DNA of 64,000 nt from Niallia sp. XMNu-256 (GCF_036670015.1 NZ_CP137636.1:1094501-1158500); one strand, 5' to 3'. Shown: positions 16,394-26,517, numbered from the stretch's first letter. Notes: generated by a model from the sequence alone, not told the origin. Numbers and translations are program-made.

Positions 16394-17395
16394 ATGATGA
16401 AGAAGTGGCTTTTATCAATAACATTCGTATTAGTAATTGGTATTTTAGCAGCTTGTGGCGGAAGCTCTGAAGAAGCATCAGGAGAAACTGCAAAGGATAA
16501 AGTGGTCATTGGATACTTTCCAAATATTGACCATGCTCCTGCAATGGTAGCGCGTGAAAAAGGGTATTATGAAGAAGCCTTAGGAGAAAATGTGGAGATT
16601 GAATATAAAACATTCCCTGATGGCGGAACATTCATGACAGCTCTTAAGTCTGGAGAAATTGATGCCGGTCTAGTAGGACCTGGACCAGTGTTAAATAACT
16701 ATTCAAATGGTGCAGATGTAAAAATCATAGGTGGTGCTTCTTCAGGCGGTACCGTTGTCGTTGCTAGTGAGCAAAGCGGAATTGACAGTTTAGAAGATAT
16801 GACAGGGAAAACGTTCATTACCCCAGGAATTGGTTGTACACATGATGTACAGTTTGAAGCGTTTCTTATGGAACAGGGAATTGAAGAATTATCTTCAGCT
16901 CGAATCGGTGGATCGCTGAAACATGTAACTGGAAATCCTGCTACTTATCAAGGAATGTTTGAAACAGGGAAGGTTGATATGGCGGCAGTTCCTGAGCCGT
17001 GGGCATCAATCTTAGTAGAAAATGGTGCTAAAGTGGTAGTAAGCACGGAAGAAATTGCCTATGGTGAAACTCTGCCGAATGTTGTGTTAGTTGCAAATGG
17101 CTCATTAGTAGAGGAAAAGAAAGATATCGCTCAAGGCCTTGTTAATGCACAACAAAAATCAGTAGATTTTATTAACAATAATAAAGAAGAAGCTGTCGAC
17201 ATCGCGATTAAAGCAATTAAAGATTTAACAAAACAAGAAATGGACAAGAATATTGTCGCAAAGGCGATGGACCGGATGACATACACAACAGAAATCGATG
17301 AAGAAGTACTAAAAGAATTTGGCCAAGCTTCTTTTGAATTAGAGTTTCTTAAAGAAGAACCTAATTTTGATGGCTTAGTTCAAGCGTCATTATAA
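16394..17395 (+). CDS. ABC transporter substrate-binding lipoprotein (SsuA-like)
   Basis: 333 residues with a lipoprotein signal (lipobox ILAAC, then GGSS). The mature protein starts DKVVIGYFPNIDHAPAMVA and contains FMTALKSGEIDAGLVGPGP, the pattern of aliphatic sulfonate-binding proteins. A MAAVPEPWASILV motif in the second lobe supports this. Two adjacent ATG codons follow AGGGGGAAAAG. No SsuD monooxygenase gene follows, so either it is elsewhere or the substrate differs. Confidence 0.87.
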   Translation: MMKKWLLSITFVLVIGILAACGGSSEEASGETAKDKVVIGYFPNIDHAPAMVAREKGYYEEALGENVEIEYKTFPDGGTFMTALKSGEIDAGLVGPGPVLNNYSNGADVKIIGGASSGGTVVVASEQSGIDSLEDMTGKTFITPGIGCTHDVQFEAFLMEQGIEELSSARIGGSLKHVTGNPATYQGMFETGKVDMAAVPEPWASILVENGAKVVVSTEEIAYGETLPNVVLVANGSLVEEKKDIAQGLVNAQQKSVDFINNNKEEAVDIAIKAIKDLTKQEMDKNIVAKAMDRMTYTTEIDEEVLKEFGQASFELEFLKEEPNFDGLVQASL

Positions 17396-17415
17396 AAAAT
17401 AACTCTGTAATAATG

Positions 17416-17458
17416 GCTGTCCATAAGGTATAAGCAACCTTGTGGGACAGCTTTTTTT
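17416..17458 (+). terminator. Terminator of the SsuABC-like operon
   Basis: GCTGTCC pairs with GGGACAGC, with an inner AAGGT/ACCTT arm, then seven T. Confidence 0.85.
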
Positions 17459-17516
17459 GTTTTAAAATGTGGGATGTTATAAGATAGATTCATATATCAA
17501 TGAGGAAGTGGATGAA

Positions 17517-18122
17517 TTGAACGATCAAGATTATGATTTATCTCTTAATATTAAAACGGGGGAAGATTTTTTGCATGCCCATGATTCTATTCACTACCAT
17601 CCATATGAGCCAACGCCTTATCATGGGTTGGAGATTTTATTTAATGAGTATGAGGTAAATAAGCAGGATTGTGTAGTCGATTTTGGATGTGGGAAAGGGC
17701 GATTGAACTTTTATGTCCATCATCGTTTTCAAGCAAAAGTCGTTGGCATTGAAATGAACAAACGCTTTTATCAACAGGCTATCAAAAACCTTCAATCCTA
17801 TAGAAAGAAACGCAAGGTAAAACAAGGGGATGTCACCTTTCATTGTTGTTTGGCAGAAGAATATCCGATTGAAGTGGAGGATAATAAATTTTATTTCTTT
17901 AATCCATTTTCAATTAAGATTTTTCGAAGAGTGATAAATCATATTTTAATGTCAAAGGAGAAGGTAGATCGAGAAATCGATTTGATTATGTATTACGGAG
18001 CAGATGAATACATTGACTTTTTAGAGAGGGAGACGCTATTTCAATTACATCAGGAAATTATCATCCCAGGTTTTTACCCACGTAATCCATATGAAAGATT
18101 TTTAATCTATCGCTTAAAATGA
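17517..18122 (+). CDS. Class I SAM-dependent methyltransferase
   Basis: About 201 residues from TTG 17517, preceded by GAGGAAGTGG; the open frame reaches 17469 but has no ribosome site there. SAM-binding motif I is VVDFGCGKGRLN, followed by the acidic end of strand 2 in VVGIEMN. A FNPFSIKIFRRV motif sits at the position of motif IV. The C-terminal PGFYPRNPYERFLIYRLK is shared by a conserved Bacillus group of unknown substrate. It stands alone after the sulfonate operon. Confidence 0.78.
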   Translation: MNDQDYDLSLNIKTGEDFLHAHDSIHYHPYEPTPYHGLEILFNEYEVNKQDCVVDFGCGKGRLNFYVHHRFQAKVVGIEMNKRFYQQAIKNLQSYRKKRKVKQGDVTFHCCLAEEYPIEVEDNKFYFFNPFSIKIFRRVINHILMSKEKVDREIDLIMYYGADEYIDFLERETLFQLHQEIIIPGFYPRNPYERFLIYRLK

Positions 18123-18130
18123 AAAAAGAG

Positions 18131-18170
18131 AAGAAATGATCAACATTTCCTCTCTCTCTCTCTTCTTTCA
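18131..18170. terminator. Probable terminator between methyltransferase and DUF2653 gene
   Basis: GAGAAGAAATG pairs with CATTTCCTCTC (one G-U) and is followed by a CT-rich tract; weak U-run, so moderate support. Confidence 0.5.
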
Positions 18171-18458
18171 TTAACCGATGTGAGCAATGATTCCTTCGTT
18201 ATCATCTAAAACCAATTCAATGCCAGTATAGGGATCCCTATTTAGATACTCTTCTAACCATAATCTTATGGCTTCGATCATATTGACCATGACCAACACT
18301 TGCTTGCGGTCATTCCAATAGGCTTCAGCAGAAAATCCATAATCATCGTCATACATTAATTCAATTTCTACTTCTTCAGGCTTAATCTGCTTTTTTCGAG
18401 CAATATAAACACAAAGAGCGTTAATAATGTCTTGTTCTAGAAGTGTTAATTTCCCCAT
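18171..18458 (-). CDS. yxcD: YxcD-like DUF2653 family protein
   Basis: 95 residues, acidic. It resembles the DUF2653/YxcD family of Bacillus (VEIELMYDDDYGFSAEAYW in the middle, a central VNMIEAIRLWLEEYL helix). Function unknown. Its start overlaps the end of the upstream membrane-protein gene by 13 nt, so the two are translationally coupled. Confidence 0.75.
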   Translation of the reverse strand: MGKLTLLEQDIINALCVYIARKKQIKPEEVEIELMYDDDYGFSAEAYWNDRKQVLVMVNMIEAIRLWLEEYLNRDPYTGIELVLDDNEGIIAHIG

Positions 18459-18892
18459 GGATTCGCTTCCTCTTTTTTCTTTTTCTTAAAGAATTGGAAG
18501 ATTCTACGGATCAAGGCGATTACGAAAATAATAGCTAGTACATTAATGAACAACCCTAAAATTTGTCCTAAAAATCCCATGTTGGCAAATAACCCACCGA
18601 ATAATAGACCAGCAAGTCCCCCAAGCATAAGCCCTTTCATTAAACCGCCAGAGAAAAATCCGCCATTTTTCTTCGTTGCAGCAGACTTATTAGTATTTGT
18701 CGAGTTGTCTTGTTTCTTTTGGAAAAATGAATTGTTATTATTTGTACTGCTATTGTTGTTGTTATTGAAACCCCTCTTGACTGATTTGTACCCTTTAGCC
18801 TCTACCGTTGTTGGTTGATCTTGAAATACAACACTTCCCACTGGTGTGAAAAGAAGGACAGCAGTTAGAACGGCTGTTAAAATTTTCTTCAT
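18446..18892 (-). CDS. Exported membrane protein with Asn-rich linker
   Basis: 148 residues. It has an N-terminal signal peptide (MKKILTAVLTAVLLFTPVGS...VEAKG), then a low-complexity Asn/Ser/Lys-rich linker of about 50 residues. A Gly/Leu-rich double membrane segment (GGLMKGLMLGGLAGLLFGG, then a second helix) and a Lys-rich tail follow. This layout matches short Bacillus proteins often labelled Tim44-like. Coupled with yxcD downstream. Function unknown. Confidence 0.7.
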   Translation of the reverse strand: MKKILTAVLTAVLLFTPVGSVVFQDQPTTVEAKGYKSVKRGFNNNNNSSTNNNNSFFQKKQDNSTNTNKSAATKKNGGFFSGGLMKGLMLGGLAGLLFGGLFANMGFLGQILGLFINVLAIIFVIALIRRIFQFFKKKKKEEANPWGN

Positions 18893-19087
18893 GAACTAAT
18901 TCCCCCTGAAATAAAATAGATTTTAGTGTGTAAAGTTCAATTTACACAATCTCTAGTATACTGGATATTAACTACGAAGGAAAACGAAAAAGGTTTCACT
19001 TTTAAATGAATTTCTCTGGTATAGTATAATTAAAATTTACTAATTTAATCTTTAAATAATAGAAATATTCTAAGGGAGGAAGCATCC

Positions 19088-21133
19088 TTGAAATCATATA
19101 TTGATCAGGAAAATGGAATTTTTCCATCTGTATGCTCGTTAGATTGCCCAGATCAATGCGGTTTGTTGGTGCATAAAAAGGATGGAAAAATTGTCAAAGT
19201 AGAAGGCGATCCGGAGCATCCGGTTACACAAGGGAGTATTTGTAATAAAGTTCGTAATATGCCAGCTCGAATTTATGATGCAAATCGCCTCAAATATCCA
19301 TTAAAAAGGATTGGAGCTAAAGGTGAAGGGAAATTCACTAGAATTAGTTGGGATGAGGCCATCGAGACCATCACCTTAAAATGGAACCAACTAATTCAAT
19401 CCCATGGAGCGGAAAGTATTCTACCTTATAGTTTTTACGGGAATATGGGGAATTTGGCGGCGGAAAGTATGGACCTTCGATTTTTCAATCGATTAGGTTC
19501 CTCCCAACTAGATCGCACGATTTGCACTGCTGCTGGTAAAGTTGGATACAAATATACAATGGGAGCGAATGTTGGGACAGATCCTGAAGATACGATTTAT
19601 TCAAAACTATTCATTTTTTGGGGGATAAATGCAGTAAGTACGAATATGCATCAAATTGCACTCGCTCAAAAAGCACGTAAAAATGGAGCGAAAATTATTG
19701 TCATTGATGTACATAAAAATCAAACCGGTCGATTTGCAGATTGGTTCATTCCGATCTTGCCTGGGACAGACAGTGCATTGGCCTTAGGAATGATGCATAT
19801 TTTATTTGCAGAGAACATGGTAGATTATGAATTTCTGCGAGAGTATACCATTGGATATGAAGAATTAAGAGAGCATGTGAAAGCCTATGACCCAGAAACT
19901 GTTTCAAGGGTAACAGGAGTTCCGGTTGAAGATATTTATAAGCTTGCTCGTATGTATGGGGAAACTTCTCCGACTTTTATACGGATCGGAAACGGCCCGC
20001 AGCATCATGATAATGGTGGAATGTTTGTTCGAACAATTTCATGTCTTCCTGCCTTAACTGGCCAATGGTTAGTAAAAGGTGGCGGAGCGATAAAGGGGAA
20101 TTCAGATTATTTAGCTCATCATGCTGGCCGATTACAACGACCTGATCTATTAAAAGACAAAGGGACACGTGTCATTAATATGAACGTAATAGGAGAGGCT
20201 TTATTGTCAATGGAACCTCCGATTAAGTCCATGTTTATTTATAGTTCCAATCCAGTAGTTGTAGCACCGAATGCAAATAAAGTTAAAAAAGGATTTTTAA
20301 GAGAGGACTTATTTACCGTTGTCCATGATTTATTTTTAACCGAAACAGCCAAATATGCAGATATTGTATTGCCCGCTACTTCTGCTTTTGAGAATACGGA
20401 CTTTTATGCTTCTTTTTGGCACCTCTATATGCAAATTCAACAGCCGGTTATCAAACCCTATGGAGAGTCCAAATCAAATGTGGAAGTATTCAGACTGTTA
20501 GCGGAAGCCATGGGATTTGAGGAAGACACCTTTAAAGAAACCGAGGAGGAAATGATTGCTGATGCGCTTCAAAATCCAACGAATCCTTATTTAGAAGGGA
20601 TTACATTAGAAAGGTTACAAGAGAAGCAGTATTTGAAAGCGAAGGCTAAGCCTTTATTGCCTGGTAAGTTAAAAACACCAAGCGGTAAAATTGAGTTATA
20701 TTCCATAAAAATGAAGGATGAAGGACATCCGCCATTGCCAACCTATATTCCGCTAAAAGAGGATGGCGACTATCCACTTCAGTTTATTCCAGCTCCAAAC
20801 CATAACTTTTTAAATTCTACCTTTGCCAATAATGAAAAACATCAATCACTTGAAAAAGAGCCGAGTCTCTCTATGAATAAAAAGGATGCACTAGAAAGAG
20901 GAATAACAGATGGTGAGATGGTAAAGGTATGGAACGATCGTGGTGAATGCATGTTGAAAGTAGTGGTTGGTGAACAAGTTCTTCCTAGTGTTGTTGCTAC
21001 TCAGGGCCTTTGGGAGGATCCAAATGGAAAGCAGCAATTGGTGAACTGTTTAACCCCGGATCGTCTTGCTGATATGGGCGGAGGAGCTACCTTCTTTTCT
21101 GGCCGAGTAGCAGTAGAAAAGGCATATAAATGA
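19088..21133 (+). CDS. Molybdopterin oxidoreductase (YoaE-like)
   Basis: 681 residues, matching the length of Bacillus subtilis YoaE. The N-terminal [4Fe-4S] motif is CSLDCPDQC with a fourth cysteine in GSICNK. This is followed by molybdopterin-guanine-dinucleotide binding regions (FWGINAVSTNMHQ, RIGNGPQHHDNGG, YSSNPVVVAPN) and the C-terminal molydop-binding domain with FIPAPNHNFLNS. It probably reduces or oxidises a small sulfur or nitrogen compound; substrate unknown. Start TTG 19088 with GGGAGGA 7 nt upstream. A single-gene unit in the sulfur region. Confidence 0.85.
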   Translation: MKSYIDQENGIFPSVCSLDCPDQCGLLVHKKDGKIVKVEGDPEHPVTQGSICNKVRNMPARIYDANRLKYPLKRIGAKGEGKFTRISWDEAIETITLKWNQLIQSHGAESILPYSFYGNMGNLAAESMDLRFFNRLGSSQLDRTICTAAGKVGYKYTMGANVGTDPEDTIYSKLFIFWGINAVSTNMHQIALAQKARKNGAKIIVIDVHKNQTGRFADWFIPILPGTDSALALGMMHILFAENMVDYEFLREYTIGYEELREHVKAYDPETVSRVTGVPVEDIYKLARMYGETSPTFIRIGNGPQHHDNGGMFVRTISCLPALTGQWLVKGGGAIKGNSDYLAHHAGRLQRPDLLKDKGTRVINMNVIGEALLSMEPPIKSMFIYSSNPVVVAPNANKVKKGFLREDLFTVVHDLFLTETAKYADIVLPATSAFENTDFYASFWHLYMQIQQPVIKPYGESKSNVEVFRLLAEAMGFEEDTFKETEEEMIADALQNPTNPYLEGITLERLQEKQYLKAKAKPLLPGKLKTPSGKIELYSIKMKDEGHPPLPTYIPLKEDGDYPLQFIPAPNHNFLNSTFANNEKHQSLEKEPSLSMNKKDALERGITDGEMVKVWNDRGECMLKVVVGEQVLPSVVATQGLWEDPNGKQQLVNCLTPDRLADMGGGATFFSGRVAVEKAYK

Positions 21134-21215
21134 GCAAAAAAAGAAGGAAATTATAACAAATTTGTGAACTGATTAAAAAGAATTTTTTTATTATAATAGA
21201 AGTTTAACATGAAAG

Positions 21216-21265
21216 ACAATATTTAGTGTTAGAGATGAGATCATAACACTAAATATTGTTTTTTA
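21216..21265 (+). terminator. Terminator of the molybdopterin oxidoreductase gene
   Basis: Perfect 16-bp stem (ACAATATTTAGTGTTA with TAACACTAAATATTGT) and T run. Confidence 0.88.
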
Positions 21266-21410
21266 TTAATTTGATAGAATTCCAGTCAACATAGCAATTA
21301 AAATTAAAAATTAGAATTATGGTAAAATAAAATTATAGGAATAAATAAAATGCTTTGATAACTGCCCGGTGGTTAAGGATGAATTTGTTATATAAAGGGG
21401 TGCAATTCAA

Positions 21411-21575
21411 ATGTCAGAAGAGCGTTTGATTATTAAAGTACTTAATAATGAGTTCAGTATAAAAAAAGCGCAAAAAGAAGCAATCAAGGCTAAGAAAAAG
21501 GGATTGCAATATGCATTTGACTTAAGGGATATCAAAGATCGTGAAATTAAAGAAAACTTTTATATGTATTTATAA
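21411..21575 (+). CDS. Small basic protein, 54 residues, unknown
   Basis: Read directly from the sequence: starts MSEERLIIKVLNN and ends ENFYMYL, with a strongly basic middle (KKAQKEAIKAKKKG). AAAGGGGTG lies about 9 nt before the ATG and its own terminator follows 9 nt after the stop, which supports a real gene. I do not recognise the family. A basic helix of this kind could bind nucleic acid. Confidence 0.55.
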   Translation: MSEERLIIKVLNNEFSIKKAQKEAIKAKKKGLQYAFDLRDIKDREIKENFYMYL

Positions 21576-21583
21576 TTATTGAT

Positions 21584-21624
21584 AATCCTGGTAACTTTCA
21601 GTAAGAACACCAGGATTTTTATTT
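21584..21624 (+). terminator. Terminator of the 54-residue gene
   Basis: AATCCTGGT pairs with ACCAGGATT, then a T-rich tract. Confidence 0.82.
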
Positions 21625-21645
21625 TACCCAGGTAAGCTAATGTCC

Positions 21646-22521
21646 TTACTTAATTAAATAGTTAATAAAAAGGTTTACTTTCTTTTTATCTTCCATAATT
21701 GGGGAATAGACAAAGGATAAAGTTCTAGAAAAAGAAAGGTCTTTAACCGGTATGGTAGTAAGATTCCCATGTCTAATATCTCGACGGATCACACTTTCTG
21801 ATAAAAGGCTTAACCCATAGCCATTCATTAGGGTTTCCTTAATTCCTTGGTTGCTGCTGATGGATAGCAGTGATTTCAGCTTCAGTCCATTGGCGCTAAT
21901 GACATGATTAAAATATTCCCTTGTACCTGAGCCGTCTTCTCTTGTTATCCATATTTGATTTTGAAGGTCCGAAATCATTACCTTATCTTTTTGCGCCAGC
22001 GGATGTTCTGGTGAGGCTACGATAAACAATTCATCATTCATGAAGGCTTTAACAGAAATATCCTTTACATTTGTTTGTCCCTCAATTAATCCGATATCCA
22101 CTTCCAATAACCTTACCAATCCGACAATTTCTTCAGTATTCCCAATCACCACATGGATCTCCAATTCAGGAAAATCAGTTTGTAGTTTGATTAAAATGGC
22201 AGGGAGGATATATTCCCCAATTGTAAAGCTGGCTCCAATGTTTAACTCACCTTTAATGATTTGATGGTGCTCAAGGATCTCTTGTTTGGTTTGCTCATAA
22301 ATCGTAATGATTTGCTTGGCTCTGTCGTATAGTAAATCGCCAGTTGGCGTAATTTTAATAAATTTGGGAGATCGCTCAATTAATGTTGTTTGAAACTCTT
22401 TTTCTAAGTTTTTAATATGTAAACTAACATTTGGTTGTGACATGTTTAATATTTCAGCTGTCTTTGTAAAGTTTTTAACCTCAACAAGGGTTACAAATGT
22501 TTGAAGGGCATCATAATTCAC
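21646..22521 (-). CDS. cysL: LysR-family activator, CysL-like
   Basis: 291 residues. The N-terminal LysR winged helix is clear (FVTLVEVKNFTKTAEILNMSQPNVSLHIKNLE, positions about 9-40) and is followed by a co-inducer domain. It is transcribed divergently from cysJI across a 254-bp region. In Bacillus subtilis CysL (YwfK) activates cysJI, so context and family agree. The name rests on that context; related LysR regulators such as CbbR-like proteins look similar. Confidence 0.8.
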   Translation of the reverse strand: MNYDALQTFVTLVEVKNFTKTAEILNMSQPNVSLHIKNLEKEFQTTLIERSPKFIKITPTGDLLYDRAKQIITIYEQTKQEILEHHQIIKGELNIGASFTIGEYILPAILIKLQTDFPELEIHVVIGNTEEIVGLVRLLEVDIGLIEGQTNVKDISVKAFMNDELFIVASPEHPLAQKDKVMISDLQNQIWITREDGSGTREYFNHVISANGLKLKSLLSISSNQGIKETLMNGYGLSLLSESVIRRDIRHGNLTTIPVKDLSFSRTLSFVYSPIMEDKKKVNLFINYLIK

Positions 22522-22596
22522 ATTATCTCTCCTCTAGACTATGTTAACTATTAGAAATCCTGATGATAATGATAAGTAATATATATTTTACTAATG

Positions 22597-22620
22597 TTTA
22601 CACGTTTGGTAAAGTGTAAA
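22597..22620. promoter_or_regulatory. Palindromic operator candidate between cysL and cysJ
   Basis: TTTACAC, 10-nt spacer, GTGTAAA: perfect 7-bp arms containing the LysR-type T-N11-A pattern. It lies 41 nt upstream of the cysJ -35, the usual place for an activator site, and about 75 nt from the cysL start. Confidence 0.55.
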
Positions 22621-22660
22621 TAGTTATAATTTATAAAAATAAAAATCTGTTAATCCCTAC

Positions 22661-22689
22661 TTGACTTATATGATTAGTAAAACTATTAT
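22661..22689 (+). promoter_or_regulatory. Promoter of cysJI
   Basis: TTGACT, 17-nt spacer, TATTAT. This leaves a leader of about 80 nt before the cysJ start. Confidence 0.65.
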
Positions 22690-22775
22690 TATAGTAACTT
22701 ATTTTTTCATTATGTTTTGAACAAAATTTAAATAAATACTACAACAATTAGTATTCCTTTGAGAGGTGGATATCG

Positions 22776-24620
22776 GTGCAACTTCAAGTAATGAACAGTC
22801 CGTTTAATCAAGAACAGGCAGATCTTTTAAATCGTTTACTGCCAACCTTGACAGAAACACAAAAAATTTGGCTTTGCGGATTTTTAGCTTCAGCGAAAGT
22901 AGAATCCCCTGCTGCATCCCTTTCTGCGGTTGCTTTAGAAACAAAAGCGGCTCCAGTCCAGCAGAACGTAGTTCAACAAGCAATTTCAAAAGACTTAACC
23001 ATTTTATATGGTTCACAAACTGGTAATGCACAAGGCATTGCAGAAAAAGCAAAAAAGACATTAGAAGGTCAAGGCTTTAAGGTTACTGTGGCATCCATGA
23101 GCGATTTCAAACCAAACAATTTGAAAAAGCTTCAAAATATTTTGATTGTCGTTAGTACGCACGGAGAAGGGGAGCCACCAGATAATGCAATAACTTTCCA
23201 TGAATTTCTTCATGGTAAACGTGCACCAAAACTTGATGGGTTGCGTTATTCCGTCCTATCTCTAGGCGATAGTTCTTATGAATTTTTCTGTCAAACAGGA
23301 AAAGACTTCGATAAGCGACTTGAAGAACTAGGGGGAAATCGAATATATCCACGTGTTGATTGTGATCTTGACTTTGATGAGCCGGCAGCTAGTTGGGTAG
23401 ATGGAGTGATCCAATCCTATCTGGGAGCGGGAGAAGAGAATTCCGCTTCTGAATTGACATCAACAGAAAACGTTGCAGCAGCTTTAGTTGGTTCAGAAAT
23501 TGAATATACTCGAAATAATCCTTTTTACGCGGAAGTATTTGAAAATATTAATCTCAATGGTCGGGGTTCAAATAAGGAAACTCGTCATCTTGAAATTTCG
23601 CTTGAAGGGTCTGGTATTAACTATCAACCAGGTGATGCCCTTGGAATTATCCCAACGAATGATCTTGAACTAGTTGGTGAGCTTCTAAAGGAATTGGCAT
23701 GGAATCCAGATGAAAGTGTAGTCGTTGATAAAGATGGTCAGAATTTATCTTTTAAAGAATCACTTACATCTTATTTTGAAATTACATTGTTGACAAAGGG
23801 GCTAGTGGAGAAGGCAGCTCAACTTTCAACAAACAAGGATTTTCAAGAATTAATTCAGGATGAAAGTAAATTAAAAGAATACGTGAATGGCAGAGATTTG
23901 CTTGATTTAGTCCGTGATTTTGGAACGTGGGGAAATTCTCCGCAAGAGTTTGTTTCGGTTCTTAGAAAAATTCCAACTCGTTTATACTCCATTGCAAGTA
24001 GTATAGAGGCAAATCCAGAAGAAGTTCATTTAACGGTGGGTGTGGTAAATTATGAGGCCCACGGTCGTGAACGTAAAGGAGTTTGCTCTAACTTAGCGGC
24101 AGCACTCGAGTCTGGAGATAAAGTTCCTGTCTATGTTCATCGCAATCCTAACTTTAGGTTGCCGGAAAATCCGGATGCACCAATTATAATGGTTGGACCT
24201 GGAACGGGTGTTGCCCCTTTCCGTGCGTTTATGCAAGAACGTGAAGAAATAGGCACAACAGGAAAGTCTTGGATGTTCTTCGGTGATCAACATTTCGTAA
24301 CTGATTTTCTGTACCAAACCGAATGGCAAAGTTGGTTAAAAGATGGCGTTCTAACGAAAATGGATGTTGCTTTCTCGCGTGATACCGATCAAAAAGTGTA
24401 TGTGCAGCATCGCATGCTCGAACATAGCAAGGAGTTATATGAATGGCTTCAAGAAGGTGCTTATTTCTATGTTTGTGGAGATAAGGACCATATGGCAAAA
24501 GATGTCCAAAATACATTAATTGAGATTATTGAAAAAGAAGGCAATTTAACTCGTGATCAAGCGGAAGAGTACCTAGCAAACTTAAGACAAGAAAAGCGTT
24601 ATTTACGAGATATATATTAA
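22776..24620 (+). CDS. cysJ: Sulfite reductase (NADPH) flavoprotein alpha subunit
   Basis: 614 residues. It passes electrons from NADPH through FAD and FMN to CysI for sulfite reduction to sulfide. The FMN flavodoxin domain starts near residue 72 (ILYGSQTGNAQGIAEKA, VVSTHGEGEPPDNA). It is followed by the FAD domain (RLYSIASS, GVCSNLAAAL) and the NADPH domain (MVGPGTGVAPFRAFMQER, YVCGDKDHMAKDV, ending LRDIY). Start GTG 22776 after GAGAGGTGG. It is the first gene of cysJI. Confidence 0.96.
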   Translation: MQLQVMNSPFNQEQADLLNRLLPTLTETQKIWLCGFLASAKVESPAASLSAVALETKAAPVQQNVVQQAISKDLTILYGSQTGNAQGIAEKAKKTLEGQGFKVTVASMSDFKPNNLKKLQNILIVVSTHGEGEPPDNAITFHEFLHGKRAPKLDGLRYSVLSLGDSSYEFFCQTGKDFDKRLEELGGNRIYPRVDCDLDFDEPAASWVDGVIQSYLGAGEENSASELTSTENVAAALVGSEIEYTRNNPFYAEVFENINLNGRGSNKETRHLEISLEGSGINYQPGDALGIIPTNDLELVGELLKELAWNPDESVVVDKDGQNLSFKESLTSYFEITLLTKGLVEKAAQLSTNKDFQELIQDESKLKEYVNGRDLLDLVRDFGTWGNSPQEFVSVLRKIPTRLYSIASSIEANPEEVHLTVGVVNYEAHGRERKGVCSNLAAALESGDKVPVYVHRNPNFRLPENPDAPIIMVGPGTGVAPFRAFMQEREEIGTTGKSWMFFGDQHFVTDFLYQTEWQSWLKDGVLTKMDVAFSRDTDQKVYVQHRMLEHSKELYEWLQEGAYFYVCGDKDHMAKDVQNTLIEIIEKEGNLTRDQAEEYLANLRQEKRYLRDIY

Positions 24621-24654
24621 TTAGCACGTATTGGGAAGGGAGTTCGATGAAACA

Positions 24655-26367
24655 ATGGTGACTAAAATTTTAACAGCCCCTGAAGGCCCACCAAGTGATG
24701 TTGAACGAATAAAGGAAGAAAGTGATTATTTACGCGGCACGTTAAAAGAATCAATGGAAGAGAAACTAAGCTCAGGAATTCCAGATGATGACAATCGTTT
24801 AATGAAGCACCATGGCAGCTATTTACAGGATGATCGTGATCTTCGTAATGAGCGTCAAAAACAAAAATTAGAACCAGCCTATCAATTCATGTTACGTGTT
24901 CGTCTCCCTGGAGGAGTAGCTACTTCAGAGCAATGGCTAACTTTAGATGAGCTAGCTGATACTTACGGAAACGGAACATTGAAATTAACAACACGTGAAA
25001 CTTGGCAGATGCACGGGATTCTCAAATGGAATATGAAAAATGCAATCCAAGCTTTAGATAAGGCGATGCTTGATACTATCGCTGCTTGTGGGGATGTGAA
25101 CCGTAACGTCATGTGTTCATCAAACCCACATCAATCGGAAGTACACGCAGAAATCTATGAATGGTCAAAGAAAATAAGTGAACATTTATTGCCTCGTTCA
25201 AGAGCGTATTATGAAATTTGGCTTGATGAAGAAAGAGTAGCAGGAACACCTGAAGAAGTTGAACCTATCTATGGACATCTTTATTTACCGCGTAAATTCA
25301 AAATTGGAATTGCTGTTCCACCAAATAATGAAATTGATGTTTTTTCACAGGATTTGGGTTTTATTGCGATTATTGAGGATGAAAAGTTAATTGGCTTTAA
25401 TGTGACAATTGGTGGTGGAATGGGAAGCACTCATGGCGATAAAGCGACATATCCACAACTTGGAAAAGTCATTGGCTTTGTTACACCAGATCAAATTCTC
25501 GATCTTTCTGAAAAGGTTATTACGATTCAGCGGGATTATGGAAACCGCTCTGTTCGTAAATATGCTCGTTTCAAATACACCGTTGACCGTCTTGGTCTTG
25601 AAAATGTGAAAGAAGAATTAGAGCGCCGCTTAGGTTGGAAATTAGATGAAGCAAAACCATTTCATTTTGACACGAATAATGATCGTTATGGCTGGGTAGA
25701 AGGATCAGAAGGCAAATGGAATTTCACGTTATATATTCAAAACGGTCGTATAGCTGACTTTGATGATTACAAGTTAAAAACAGGATTGAGAGAAATTGCT
25801 AAGGTTCATACAGGCGAATTCCGTATGACTGGAAATCAAAATGTGATGATTGCAAATGTCTCTAGTCAGGAAAAGAAACAAATCGAAGCGATTATTGAAC
25901 AATACGGATTAACGGATGGCGCACATTATAGTGCAATTCGTCGCAGTTCTTTAGCTTGTGTTGCTTTGCCAACCTGTGGATTAGCCATGGCTGAAGCGGA
26001 GAGATATTTACCATCTCTTCTTGATAAAATTGAAGAAATTATTGATGAAACAGGACTTCGCGATAAGGAAATTAATATTCGTATGACTGGTTGTCCAAAT
26101 GGATGTGCCCGTCCAGGTTTAGGAGAAATTGGATTTATTGGTAAAGCCCCTGGTAAATATAACATGTACTTAGGTGCAGCTCATAATGGCACACGTCTCA
26201 ATAAAATGTATCGTGAAAATATCGGAGAAGAAGAGATCCTAAAGGAATTGAAAGTGATTCTTCCGCGATATGCAAAAGAACGTGAAGAAGGCGAACATTT
26301 TGGAGACTATGTTATACGAGCTGGTATCATAAAAGCAACGACAGACGGTACAAATTTCCATGATTAA
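24655..26367 (+). CDS. cysI: Sulfite reductase hemoprotein beta subunit
   Basis: About 570 residues from ATG 24655 ([20 protein letters not shown]), the start used by Bacillus CysI; AAGGGAG lies upstream, and an in-frame TTG at 24631 has none. It carries siroheme and a [4Fe-4S] cluster for six-electron reduction of sulfite to sulfide. The cluster ligands lie in [12 protein letters not shown] and [11 protein letters not shown]. The two repeated ferredoxin-like halves are seen in [15 protein letters not shown] and the later [11 protein letters not shown]. It starts 35 nt after cysJ and ends at a terminator. Confidence 0.96.
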   Translation: MVTKILTAPEGPPSDVERIKEESDYLRGTLKESMEEKLSSGIPDDDNRLMKHHGSYLQDDRDLRNERQKQKLEPAYQFMLRVRLPGGVATSEQWLTLDELADTYGNGTLKLTTRETWQMHGILKWNMKNAIQALDKAMLDTIAACGDVNRNVMCSSNPHQSEVHAEIYEWSKKISEHLLPRSRAYYEIWLDEERVAGTPEEVEPIYGHLYLPRKFKIGIAVPPNNEIDVFSQDLGFIAIIEDEKLIGFNVTIGGGMGSTHGDKATYPQLGKVIGFVTPDQILDLSEKVITIQRDYGNRSVRKYARFKYTVDRLGLENVKEELERRLGWKLDEAKPFHFDTNNDRYGWVEGSEGKWNFTLYIQNGRIADFDDYKLKTGLREIAKVHTGEFRMTGNQNVMIANVSSQEKKQIEAIIEQYGLTDGAHYSAIRRSSLACVALPTCGLAMAEAERYLPSLLDKIEEIIDETGLRDKEINIRMTGCPNGCARPGLGEIGFIGKAPGKYNMYLGAAHNGTRLNKMYRENIGEEEILKELKVILPRYAKEREEGEHFGDYVIRAGIIKATTDGTNFHD

Positions 26368-26382
26368 TAACTAGAAGTAAGC

Positions 26383-26412
26383 GAAACGCACATAGCTGAA
26401 TGTGCGTTTTTC
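26383..26412 (+). terminator. Terminator of cysJI
   Basis: GAAACGCACAT pairs with ATGTGCGTTTTTC. Confidence 0.87.
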
Positions 26413-26517
26413 TTTATTGTTGGCCAGTAGGATAACTAATAGATGTCCATTCGTTTAGGGTAGCGTAACATGATATAATACTCAGAGTTTGAATACAAAA
26501 GAAAAGAGGAGTCAGCG

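Noticed and set aside
18546-18818. Plus-strand 90-codon Pro/Leu-rich open frame
   Set aside because: It is antisense to the Asn-rich exported protein; the odd composition is the complement of AAT/GGC-rich codons.
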